DNA of 64,000 nucleotides, from assembly GCA_963830885.1 (NCBI GenBank), contig CAWHOA010000025.1, positions 10,823 to 74,822 of the forward strand, read 5' to 3'. This DNA is from JAIBJN01 sp963830885. Its GTDB lineage: Bacteria; Actinomycetota; Thermoleophilia; Gaiellales; Gaiellaceae. Below, one piece after another: positions 24,331-33,520 of the stretch. Every line of letters starts with the position of its first letter. The stretch's first letter is position 1. Below the pieces are notes generated by a model. The model saw nothing but the letters and a program-made list of their open reading frames with translations. It did not search any database and was not told the origin of the DNA. The translations under genes and the position numbers were made by a program.

Positions 24331-25263
24331 AATGCGCCGCACGGCCGTCGCGCGGAAGTGGCGCGGGCGGCTGGGTGCGGCCGCGCCGCACGTGAGGAAG
24401 ACCGGCTCCTCCGCGAGCTGGGCGGCGACGTCGACCTCGAAGACGGCCTTCTCCGGCCCGCGGAAGCGGACGCGCCAGGCGTCCTCGCCCTCCGAGCGGC
24501 AGCGAACGAGCTCCAGGTCGCCGATCCCGAGCAACCCCTCGGACTCGCGGATCGCCTGCTCCGCGGCCTGGACCTGGAAGCTGTACGCGGCGCGGCCGCG
24601 GTAGCGCTCGAGCTCGACCCGTCCCTGCTCGTGGGCAGCCAGCAGGCCGCCGGCGTCCTCCGGCTCGACCCGGCCGTAGTAGAGCGCCTGCGGGAAGACG
24701 ACGACGTTCCCCGCAAAGCGATCGCCGCCGACGTGGGTCGACTGCCAGACGCGGCCCGACTCCGTCTCGCGCCGCAGCGCGTCGTAGACCGGGCGCCCGT
24801 TCTTGGCGCAGCAGCGGTCGCGCTTGCCGTGCGTGCAGACGACGAGGAGTGGCTCCTCGACAGGGACCCCCGCCGGCTGCCCGGCCGCAAGGGCGACGGC
24901 GAAGTCGAAGCCCAGCAGGTCTTCCAGGTGGTCGACCTCGAGCTCGTAGAGGCGCTCCTGCCCGACCTTCGACGACCCGAAGTAGACGCGGCGGCGGCCG
25001 TACGACCGGTGCTCGGGCTTCTTCAGGAACAGGAGGCGCGAGGGCGCGAGCGCGTGAAGCTGCTCGCGCAGGTACGTCTTCAGCCCGTCCGAAAGGAGGC
25101 TGCCGCCGAGCACGTCGCGGTCCCACATGCCGCGGTACTCGAGCAGGATCCAGTTGTCGATCCGGCTGGCCGTCGCCGCGAGCGGCTCGGCGCTCGCGCT
25201 CGACACTGCCGCGCAGAAGGCGCGGCTGCCGACGCTCGGCCCGGGCTGGACGCTCACCGCCAC
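24328..25263 (-). CDS. Sucrase/ferredoxin-like (thioredoxin-fold) protein
   Basis: 311 residues from GTG 25263. The C-terminal half carries VVCTHGKRDRCCAKNGRPVYDAL, quoted here as two motifs, CTHGKRDRCC and KNGRPVYDAL, which form the [2Fe-2S] or thioredoxin-like site of the Suc_Fer-like family. STHVGGDRFAGNVVVFP follows as expected. The N-terminus holds a cysteine in SRAFCAAVS. An electron-transfer role is typical; substrate unknown. GTG 25257 is an alternative start two codons later. Its stop lies in the convergent palindromic element. Confidence 0.87.
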   Translation of the reverse strand: MAVSVQPGPSVGSRAFCAAVSSASAEPLAATASRIDNWILLEYRGMWDRDVLGGSLLSDGLKTYLREQLHALAPSRLLFLKKPEHRSYGRRRVYFGSSKVGQERLYELEVDHLEDLLGFDFAVALAAGQPAGVPVEEPLLVVCTHGKRDRCCAKNGRPVYDALRRETESGRVWQSTHVGGDRFAGNVVVFPQALYYGRVEPEDAGGLLAAHEQGRVELERYRGRAAYSFQVQAAEQAIRESEGLLGIGDLELVRCRSEGEDAWRVRFRGPEKAVFEVDVAAQLAEEPVFLTCGAAAPSRPRHFRATAVRRI

Positions 25264-25277
25264 GAACCTAGCGTAGC

Positions 25278-25295
25278 GGAGATGTAAGGCCAGCC

Positions 25296-25305
<10 letters not shown>
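25278..25305. terminator. Perfect 13-bp inverted repeat at the end of the biotin carboxylase gene
   Basis: GGAGATGTAAGGC (25278-25290) and GCCTTACATCTCC (25293-25305) around a 2-nt CA loop. On the minus strand it spans the TAA stop of the biotin carboxylase gene and lies just before the ferredoxin-like gene. A likely terminator hairpin, or an operator for the downstream gene. Confidence 0.6.
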
Positions 25306-27065
<1,760 letters not shown>

Positions 27066-27084
27066 GTCGGCGTATTCTGCCCTC

Positions 27085-27624
27085 ATGACCTTCGCCGACC
27101 AGCTGACGGTGGCCCGAGCGGCGGCCGTCCCGGTCGTTGTCGTCCTCTTCGCCTGGAACTTCCCGAACCACGACTACTGGGCGACGGCGGTGTTCGCGGT
27201 CGCCATGGCGACGGACTGGGTGGACGGCTGGTGGGCCCGGCGGAACGACCGCACGTCCGATCTCGGCAAGATCCTCGACCCGGTCGCCGACAAGCTCCTG
27301 GTCATGGCGGCGCTGATCATGCTGGTCGGCGACGTCCTCCCCGCGTGGATGGTCGCCGCCGTGATCGCGCGCGAGTTCCTCGTCACCGGGCTCCGTCTCG
27401 CCGCCCTGGAGCGCGGCGTGGTCATCCCCGCCCGCGACCTCGGCAAGCTCAAGACCTGGGCCCAGGCGGTGGCGGCCGGGCTGGGAGGACTGGCCGCGGG
27501 CGGCGCGATCGACGACTCCGTGGCCTGGTGGGCCATGCTCGTCGCGGTCGTGCTCACATGGGTCTCCGGTCTCGATTACGCTCGCAGCGCACCCCGACTT
27601 CTTCGTGGCCAGCAGCCTGCGTAG
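27085..27624 (+). CDS. pgsA: CDP-diacylglycerol-glycerol-3-phosphate phosphatidyltransferase (PgsA-like)
   Basis: 179 residues with about four or five membrane helices. The CDP-alcohol phosphotransferase signature D-x2-D-G-x2-A-R-x8,9-G-x3-D-x3-D is complete in TDWVDGWWARRND and LGKILDPVADKLL. It makes phosphatidylglycerophosphate, the precursor of phosphatidylglycerol and cardiolipin. TATTCT ends 7 nt before the ATG and no ribosome-binding site is seen, so the transcript is probably leaderless. A GNAT gene starts within its last 20 nt. Confidence 0.9.
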   Translation: MTFADQLTVARAAAVPVVVVLFAWNFPNHDYWATAVFAVAMATDWVDGWWARRNDRTSDLGKILDPVADKLLVMAALIMLVGDVLPAWMVAAVIAREFLVTGLRLAALERGVVIPARDLGKLKTWAQAVAAGLGGLAAGGAIDDSVAWWAMLVAVVLTWVSGLDYARSAPRLLRGQQPA

Positions 27625-28489
27625 CTTCCGCCGGGAGGACGTCCCGGCTGTCCTCGACCTCTCCCGCCGTGCCTTCGGCCGCCCGGAGGAACAGGTCGGC
27701 AACCCCCTGTGGGCCTCGCTCGACGAGCTCGAGAGCGAGCTTTCCGACTGGGACGAGCCTCCCGAGACGACGCTGCTCGTCGACGTCGAGGAAGACAAGG
27801 TCGTGGGCTTCGGCGGCGTGGAGGTGGCAAGGTCCTTCCCCCACGCCGACCTCTTCGGCCCGCTGATCGCGCCCGGGTACCGCGGCCAGAGGCTCGGCAG
27901 CGAGCTCCTGGACGCCTCGGTCGCGATCGCGGTCGAGCACGGGCGGCGCTCCGTGGTCGCCTCGGTCGGGCCCCGGAACATTTCCGGCCGCATCCTGCTC
28001 GAGCACCAGGGCTTCCACCCGCGCGGCGCGGCCAAGGCCGTGTTCCGGCTCGCCCCCGAGGAGCACCGAGCCGTCGTGGAGGGGCCCGAAGGGGTCGAGG
28101 TGCGGCGCGGCGGCGCCGACGACCTCGAGCCCGCCCTGAGCCTCTACCACGCCACCTTCCCGGAGGGGGTCTTCCCGGACGACTCGTGGCGCGAGGGCCT
28201 GGCGAAGGGCTCCGTCTACCTCGCCGAGCGGAGCGGCACGCCGCTCGCCTTCCTCAACCTCGATACCAACGACCGTTGGGCCTACCAGATCGGCGTGATC
28301 GCCCAGGAGCGCTCGCGCGGGGTCGGGCGCTTCCTCCTCTCGCGGGTGCTTCAGGACTACTGGACGGAGCACCCCGGCGAGGTCGTCGGCATGTCGGTCG
28401 AGGCTGACAACACGCCGGCCCTCCGCCTGCTTCGCCGCCAGGGCTTCGCGCCCTGGCTCGTGCTCCAGTCGTACGAGCTCTGGCTCTAG
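27605..28489 (+). CDS. Double-domain GNAT acetyltransferase
   Basis: 294 residues with two GNAT folds in tandem. Acetyl-CoA loops are visible in both: PGYRGQRLGSELL (about residues 90-102) and ERSRGVGRFLLSRVL (about 237-251), each followed by the pattern of SVEADNTPALRLLRRQGF. The layout resembles mycothiol synthase (MshD), but that substrate is not proved and no other mycothiol genes are in the window. GTG start; the first 20 nt overlap pgsA. Its TAG stop is the first triplet of a palindromic element. Confidence 0.83.
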   Translation: MASSLRSFRREDVPAVLDLSRRAFGRPEEQVGNPLWASLDELESELSDWDEPPETTLLVDVEEDKVVGFGGVEVARSFPHADLFGPLIAPGYRGQRLGSELLDASVAIAVEHGRRSVVASVGPRNISGRILLEHQGFHPRGAAKAVFRLAPEEHRAVVEGPEGVEVRRGGADDLEPALSLYHATFPEGVFPDDSWREGLAKGSVYLAERSGTPLAFLNLDTNDRWAYQIGVIAQERSRGVGRFLLSRVLQDYWTEHPGEVVGMSVEADNTPALRLLRRQGFAPWLVLQSYELWL

Positions 28490-28654
28490 GAGGGCTTGGT
28501 GGAATACCGCTCGTCGCCGGGGTGCGATGGTCGTTCCGAAACAAGGACGCAGGGCGCGCTCGTAGCCGGAGGCTACGGGCGCGTCTGAGGACGCAGTCTT
28601 CGGGGCGAGCAGCGCGGCCCGGCGGCACAGACTGTATTTCGCCAAACCCTCCTA
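28487..28654. repeat. Palindromic intergenic element, TAGGAGGG type, full length 168 bp
   Basis: Ends TAGGAGGGCTTGG and CCAAACCCTCCTA. Inside, CGTCGCCGGGGTGCGATGG pairs with a later region containing GCGGCCCGGCGGCAC; a central hairpin GTAGCC-GGA-GGCTAC is flanked by two GGACGCAG direct repeats. Nearly identical over its full length to the copy at 47391. The left TAG is the stop codon of the GNAT gene. On the right the next gene (dinB) points away, so here only one stop is supplied. Confidence 0.85.
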
Positions 28655-28718
28655 GGCCGTCGCTGCCCCGCGGAGCTTGATCCGCCGTGGCCTGGTTGAC
28701 GATCGGCTCGGAGTGGTC

Positions 28719-28730
28719 GAACATATGTTC
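28719..28730 (+). promoter_or_regulatory. LexA (SOS) box in the dinB promoter
   Basis: GAACATATGTTC is a perfect palindrome and matches the GAAC-N4-GTTC LexA operator of Actinobacteria and Firmicutes; flanks TC...G extend it toward the mycobacterial consensus. A TTGACG (28696-28701) lies 17 bp upstream, which puts the -10 hexamer (GAACAT, 28719-28724) inside the box, so bound LexA would block polymerase. Confidence 0.88.
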
Positions 28731-29915
28731 GTGGGCGGAGAGGCCACCATCCTCCACGCCGACCTGGACGCGTTCTTCGCCTCGGTCGAGCAGCGGGACG
28801 ACCCGCGCCTGCGCGGCCGGCCGGTCATCGTCGGCGGGGGCGTCGTGCTCGCCGCGAGCTACGAGGCCAAAGCGCGCGGTGTGCGCACGGCGATGGGCGG
28901 CCGGCGGGCGCGCCGGCTCTGCCCGGACGCGGTCGTCGTGCCGCCGCGGATGGAGGCGTACTCGGAGGCGAGCAAGGCCGTGTTTCGCGTCTTCGAGGAC
29001 ACGACGCCGCTCGTCGAGGGGCTCTCGATCGACGAGGCGTTCCTCGACACCCGCGGGATGGAGAGGCTCGCGGGCAGCCCGTTCGAGATCGCTGCCAGGC
29101 TGCGCCGCGACGTCCGGGAGCGCGTCGGCCTGCCGATCACGGTCGGAGTGGCGCGAACGAAGTTCCTCGCCAAGGTCGCGAGCGCCGTGGCGAAGCCCGA
29201 CGGGCTCCTCGTCGTACCGCCGGACCGGGAGCTCGCGTTCCTCCACCCGCTTCCGGTCGAGCGACTCTGGGGCGTCGGTCCGGTCACGGCCGGGCGGCTC
29301 CACCGGATCGGGATCACGACGGTCGCCCAGGTTGCGGGGTTCCCGGAGACCGCCCTCACGACGATCGTCGGCCGGGCTGCGGGCCGCCACCTGCACGCGC
29401 TCGCCCACAATCGCGATCCGCGGCCCGTGGAGCGGCGCCGCCGCAGGCGCTCGATCGGCTCCCAGCGGGCCGGACGTGCGAGTTCGGCCGCGGAGGTCGA
29501 CGCGGTCCTCGTCGGGCTCGTCGACCGGGTGACACGGCGGATGCGGAAGGCCGGCCGCGTCGGGAGGACGGTCGTCCTGCGCCTGCGCTTCGACGACTTC
29601 ACGCGCGCGACCCGCTCGTTGACGATGCCGCGGCCCACTGCCGAGTCGCAGACGATCCTCGCGACGCTGCGAGAGCTAGTCGCGGCCGCGACGCCGGAGA
29701 TCCGTCGCCGAGGCCTGACGCTCGTCGGCTTCTCGGTCACGAACCTCGACGACGAGCGCACGCTCCAGCTCGAGTTGCCGTTCTGGGAGCCGGGCTGGAC
29801 GGCCCTCGATGCCGCCCTCGACGAGGTGCGCGCCCGCTACGGCGCCGACGCGATCAAGCGCGGCGTCCTCCTCGGCCGAAACACGGGAATCACGATGCCG
29901 CTGCTGCCCGACTAG
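28731..29915 (+). CDS. dinB: DNA polymerase IV (Y-family translesion polymerase)
   Basis: 394 residues from GTG 28731; ATG 28725 is equally in frame but lies inside the LexA box. Y-family motifs: HADLDAFFASVEQ (metal aspartate), SYEAKARGVRTAMG, and LSIDEAFLD with the second catalytic acids. The helix-hairpin-helix and little-finger regions follow (LWGVGPVTAGRLHRIGI). It ends LLPD without a clear beta-clamp-binding tail; QLELPFW (about residue 350) is the best candidate for one. SOS-regulated by the box just upstream. Its stop overlaps that of the small convergent gene (CTAG). Confidence 0.94.
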   Translation: MGGEATILHADLDAFFASVEQRDDPRLRGRPVIVGGGVVLAASYEAKARGVRTAMGGRRARRLCPDAVVVPPRMEAYSEASKAVFRVFEDTTPLVEGLSIDEAFLDTRGMERLAGSPFEIAARLRRDVRERVGLPITVGVARTKFLAKVASAVAKPDGLLVVPPDRELAFLHPLPVERLWGVGPVTAGRLHRIGITTVAQVAGFPETALTTIVGRAAGRHLHALAHNRDPRPVERRRRRRSIGSQRAGRASSAAEVDAVLVGLVDRVTRRMRKAGRVGRTVVLRLRFDDFTRATRSLTMPRPTAESQTILATLRELVAAATPEIRRRGLTLVGFSVTNLDDERTLQLELPFWEPGWTALDAALDEVRARYGADAIKRGVLLGRNTGITMPLLPD

Positions 29916-30064
29916 TCGTCGGGATCCGGGGCGACGGACTCCTCGACGCCGGCGCGCCACCAGGCACCGCGCGCGTCCTCCCGCTCGGCGAGCAGGCGGG
30001 CGAGGGCCTGCTCGAGGGCCTCGCGCTCCTCGGGGGTCGGCTCGGGCCGCCAGTCCAGGTTCAC
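29912..30064 (-). CDS. Small protein, 50 residues, acyl-CoA carboxylase epsilon-like
   Basis: A GTG-started frame reading MNLDWRPEPTPEEREALEQA, then a helix with ALARLLAERE and GAWWRAGVEES, and an acidic end APDPDD. The pattern PxPTPEExxAL...W is reminiscent of the small epsilon subunits of actinobacterial acyl-CoA carboxylases, but this is a weak resemblance over a short protein. It is convergent with dinB (overlapping stops) and divergent from the NlpC/P60 gene 47 nt away. The distance from the carboxylase genes weakens the epsilon idea. Confidence 0.5.
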   Translation of the reverse strand: MNLDWRPEPTPEEREALEQALARLLAEREDARGAWWRAGVEESVAPDPDD

Positions 30065-30111
30065 CTGAGAGAGCCTAAAGGCGCGCGGGGCCTGCTCCGA
30101 TAGGGAGCGGG

Positions 30112-31122
30112 ATGAGGCGAGCCGCACTCCTCGCGCTCGTCGCCGCACTCGGGCTCGCCGCACCCGCGACCGCCGAGGCGGCGTCGTGGGCGCAGCCGCA
30201 GATCCGGATCGTCGTCCGCGAGGGCGTGATGGGACCGTCCGTGACCGCATTCAGGCCGCAGGACCCGCTCACCCGGGCCGCGCTCGCGCGGGCGCTGACC
30301 GCGTTCACGGGCGTGGCGCACACCACCGCCCAGCCGGACCGGCGGGTACGGATGCTGGAGCTCGATCGCGCGCTCGTCCGCGCCGCCGGCCTGCTCGGCT
30401 CGGCGCGACACGTGCTCGCCGAGGCGCGAGCGGCCGAGCTCGCCCCGCCTGCCCGCTTCGGCACCGAGGTCGTCGCCCGGCTCCTCGGCCTTCGCTACAA
30501 CCACCCGAGCAACCGCGACGGGCTCGAGCTGCTCCCGGGCGACCCCGCCACCCGCGCCGAGGCCGCGTACTCCTTCGCGAAGCTCCTGGAGCTCAGCCCC
30601 TGGACGGCGCCCTCGGCCGAGGCACGCGCCGACGGCTTCGACCTGCCGGAGCTCACCGACTGGCAGCGGCGGGTCCTCACCCGCACCGTCTCCTTCGTAG
30701 GTTTCCCCTACGTCTGGGGCGGGACGTCGGAGCGGACACAGACGCTCTTCGGCATCACCTCGCGTGGCGGCTTCGACTGCTCCGGCTTCGCCTGGAGGAT
30801 CTACCGGCTCGAGTCCTATTCGGGCGCGCCCCAGCTCCGGAACGTGCTGCGCGGGCGCACGGCCTCCGCGATGGCCGGCGAGGTGCCCGTCTCGGCACGC
30901 ATCCGGCGGCGGAGCAGCCTTCGGCCCGGCGATCTCGTCTTCTTCTCGGAGCGCGGCACCGAGGCCCGGCCGGGCGACGTCTCGCACATGGGCATCTACG
31001 CCGGCGGCGGCTGGTTCGTCCACTCGTCCAGCCAAGGGACGACGATGACGACGCTCTCCGGGTGGTACGCGGATCGGTTCGCCTGGGGCCGGCGGCCGCT
31101 CCGTGAAGCCGGCCTGACCTGA
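30112..31122 (+). CDS. Secreted NlpC/P60 peptidoglycan hydrolase
   Basis: 336 residues with a signal peptide (LLALVAALGLAAPATAEA). The middle looks like S-layer-homology-type repeats (SVTAFRPQDPLTRAALARAL; PATRAEAAYSFAKLLEL). The C-terminal NlpC/P60 domain has the catalytic Cys in GGFDCSGFAWRIY and His in DVSHMGIYAGGG, with VHSSSQGTTM after it. It should cleave stem peptides in the cell wall. A ribosome-binding site TAGGGAGCGGG precedes the ATG. A hairpin ATCCC-N7-GGGAT lies about 40 nt after the stop and may end the transcript. Confidence 0.9.
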   Translation: MRRAALLALVAALGLAAPATAEAASWAQPQIRIVVREGVMGPSVTAFRPQDPLTRAALARALTAFTGVAHTTAQPDRRVRMLELDRALVRAAGLLGSARHVLAEARAAELAPPARFGTEVVARLLGLRYNHPSNRDGLELLPGDPATRAEAAYSFAKLLELSPWTAPSAEARADGFDLPELTDWQRRVLTRTVSFVGFPYVWGGTSERTQTLFGITSRGGFDCSGFAWRIYRLESYSGAPQLRNVLRGRTASAMAGEVPVSARIRRRSSLRPGDLVFFSERGTEARPGDVSHMGIYAGGGWFVHSSSQGTTMTTLSGWYADRFAWGRRPLREAGLT

Positions 31123-31249
31123 TCGAACCGGCGCCTCTTCAGGGGTGAGCAGTCACTTTCCTCGATCCCTCTTACGGGGGATGTGCGCTCTACCGCGCGC
31201 CCGGATACTTCTGGACGTCAGGCGTCGGATTATCAACGGGAGAGATCAG

Positions 31250-31342
31250 ATGCTGCATTGGAAGTCAAAGCTGGCGTATTTGCTTGTTGCGGCCACCGTC
31301 CTCGCGGCGTTCCTCGGCGAGGCCGAGGGCTGGCACTGGTAA
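31250..31342 (+). CDS. Membrane micropeptide 1 (M-x-x-W-K type), 30 residues
   Basis: ATG preceded by a purine-rich GGGAGAGATCAG. The peptide begins MLHWKSKLAY, has one hydrophobic helix LLVAATVLAAFLGE and ends GWHW. It lies 10 nt upstream of a membrane GGDEF-HD-GYP gene. A second peptide of the same plan (start M-x-x-W-K, one helix, aromatic end) occupies the same place before the next GGDEF-HD-GYP gene at 33521. Repetition of this arrangement is the main evidence that it is real. It may be a membrane partner or ligand of the sensor protein, or a leader peptide for translational coupling. No known family. Confidence 0.65.
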   Translation: MLHWKSKLAYLLVAATVLAAFLGEAEGWHW

Positions 31343-31351
31343 GTCACGTCC

Positions 31352-33215
31352 GTGAAGCTCCGCTCGGTCCGCTCGTCCGAGAGCGCATCGGGTGATGCGG
31401 TGAGGCCGGGAGTCTCAAGGGAGACTGCCCGGCTTCTTCCGCTTCTGGCCCCGGTCACCCTCTCGGCCATCGCGGCGCTCGTCGCCGCCGCTGTCTCGTT
31501 CGGCATGTCCGAGCCGACGCTCGGCGTCATAGGCGGCGTCCTCGCGCTCGCCGTGGCGGCGACCTTCGTCGAGGCACTACCCGGTGCCGATCGAGGGGAT
31601 CGCCTCCGGCGGCGTCTCGCTGACCGCGGTCTTCATCGTCGGCGCCGCCGTCATCTACGGCTGGGCGCCCGCGGTCATGATCGGCTTCATCGCGCGGGCG
31701 ACGATCGAGCTCGTTCAGCGGAGGCCCGCGATCCGGCTCGCCTACAACAGCGCGGTCTACGCGCTCGCCGGCGGCGCAGCAGGCGTAGCGGCCGTCCTCA
31801 TCGGCTCCGATGCGGGGATCGGCGGACTCTTCGTCGAGGTTCTCTTTGCAGCGGTCGCGTTCTACGCCGTCAACATCCTGCTCACCGCCGGCATCATCTC
31901 CCGCTGGTCGGGCGAGCCCTTCCTGCCGCTCTTGAAGCACTCCGTCTACTGGACGGTCGTCCCCTTCTCGATCATGGCCTCGGTCAGCCTCATGCTGGCC
32001 GTCCTCTGGGAGCGGTCGCCGTTCCTCGCCACGGCCCTCGTCGGCCCGCTCGTCGCCATCGCGCTCTATCAGCGCTCGGTGCACAGCGCTCTGAAGGCGA
32101 TGCGCCTGGCGCTGACCGACCCGCTCACCGGGCTCGGCAACCACCGGCACTTCCACGAGCGGCTCCAGCACGACCTGGACAAGGCTCAGGAGGAGGGCTT
32201 CGCGCTGACCCTCGTCCTGCTCGACATCGACAACTTCAAGCAGATCAACGACCGGTACGGGCATCCGACCGGTGACAAGGTCTTGGCGCAGGTGGCGGCC
32301 CGCCTGCGTCAAGGTGGCGAGGCCTTCCGCCTGGGGGGCGACGAGTTCGCGCTGCTGCTCGCGCGCCGGGACGAGCACGAAGGCCTCTCGATCGCGCGCT
32401 CGATCATCGAGCGAATGTCGGAGACGGAGATCGAGGTCGGCGAGGTGCTGAACATGTCCGCCGGCGTGGCCACGTACCCGCAGCACGGCGTCGAGCGCAG
32501 CGAGCTCGTGCGCGTCGCCGACAGCGCGCTCTACCTGGCCAAAGACCAGGGGAAGAACACGGTGCGCGTCTACCGGCCCGACGTCATCGAGCTCGCCGAG
32601 CTGCGCCGGCTCGCCGAGGGCCCCGACCGCGCAGCCCGCCTGCGCGCCGCCGCGAGCCTGGCCCATGCGGTCGACGCGCGCGACGCCTACACCGGCAGCC
32701 ACTCCTACATGGTCGGCGAGCTCGCCGCCCGCGTGGCGAAGCGCATGGGGCTCGACTCCGAGTCGGTCGAGCTGACCCGGCTCGCCGGCAGCCTGCACGA
32801 CCTCGGCAAGCTGGCCATTCCGGAGGAGATCCTCCGCAAGCCAGGCCCGCTGAACGAGGCCGAGCGCCTGGTGCTCGAGCGCCATCCTCAGATCGGCTAC
32901 CGCATGCTCGACTCCCTCGGCGTCGAGCCGGTCGCCACGTGGGTCCTCCACCACCACGAGCGCTGGGACGGCCACGGCTATCCCGAGCAGAAGGCCGGCG
33001 ACGACATCCCGCTCGGCGCGCGCATCCTCTTCGTCGCGGACGCCTACGACGCGATGACGACCGACCGCGTCTATCGCGGCCGGCTCTCCCACGACCGCGC
33101 CATCGCCGAGCTCGAGCGCTGCGCCGGAACGCAGTTCGATCCGGATGTCGTCGCGGCGTTCAAGCAGGAGTTCGACCAGCCGCGCCTCGAGCTGGTCGTC
33201 TCCGACAGCGCCTAG
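31352..33215 (+). CDS. Membrane diguanylate cyclase/HD-GYP phosphodiesterase 1 (one-base frameshift near 31581)
   Basis: The N-terminal part from GTG 31352 (RLLPLLAPVTLSAIAALVAA...AATFVEAL) continues in the next frame as PVPIEGIASGGVSL, because one extra C sits in CTACCCGGTG (31578-31587). The paralogue at 33521 reads straight through the equivalent ADMKPVPLD. About six membrane helices form an MASE-like sensor region. Then LTDPLTGLGNHRHF and FRLGGDEFALL (GGDEF, no RxxD inhibitory site), and an HD-GYP domain with LHDLGKLAIP and HHERWDGHGYP. Both catalytic sites are intact, so it could make and degrade c-di-GMP. From GTG 31584 the frame is open and contains both enzyme domains. Confidence 0.85.
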
Positions 33216-33249
33216 AACCCGCCCAGCGGGCCGTTCACACCGGGTTCAT
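33213..33249. repeat. Short palindromic element, TAGAACCC type
   Basis: TAGAACCCG (33213-33221) pairs with CGGGTTCATA near 33241-33250, with a small inner stem GCCC-AGC-GGGC. The TAG is the stop codon of the first GGDEF-HD-GYP gene. Ends match those of the 170-bp element at 22931 with the core missing. It may be a terminator between the two micropeptide-sensor units. Confidence 0.6.
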
Positions 33250-33375
33250 ACCCGCGAACCCGCTTGATCCCTCGGTCGGGGCTGTTGCGCAGCCCGGCCT
33301 AGACCGTTGCTTCGAGGAACAACAGCCGCGCGCGTTCCTGTGGCCACGTCTCCCAGCGGAAGGAGGTGAGCGCGC

Positions 33376-33474
33376 GTGATTCGATGGAAGCATCACTACG
33401 TTCGGGCCATGCTCGTCGTCGGCGCCATCACGGCTTATGCCGTTGCAGCCGGCGCCGGGTTCCGCTGGTACTAG
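33376..33474 (+). CDS. Membrane micropeptide 2 (M-x-x-W-K type), 32 residues
   Basis: GTG preceded by an excellent ribosome-binding site (GAAGGAGGTGAGCGCGC). The peptide begins MIRWKHHYVRA, has one helix MLVVGAITAYAVAAGAG and ends FRWY. It matches micropeptide 1 in length, in the M-x-x-W-K start, in the single helix and in the G-x-x-W type end. The sensor gene starts 46 nt downstream. The leader upstream has two stable hairpins (GGGCTG-TTGCG-CAGCCC at 33279-33295, and GTTG-CAAC near 33302-33319), so expression may be controlled at the RNA level; it does not match the c-di-GMP riboswitch consensus as far as I can see. Confidence 0.7.
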   Translation: MIRWKHHYVRAMLVVGAITAYAVAAGAGFRWY

Positions 33475-33520
33475 GCCGGCGGCCCACTTCCACCGACCCA
33501 CCACGTTCTCCCTGAGGCAA

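Noticed and set aside
33216..33375. Possible c-di-GMP riboswitch in the leader of micropeptide 2
   Set aside because: Two stable hairpins exist, but I could not find the GEMM core pattern (GGCAAACC and GACGCAAAGCC-type segments), so the leader is described only as structured.
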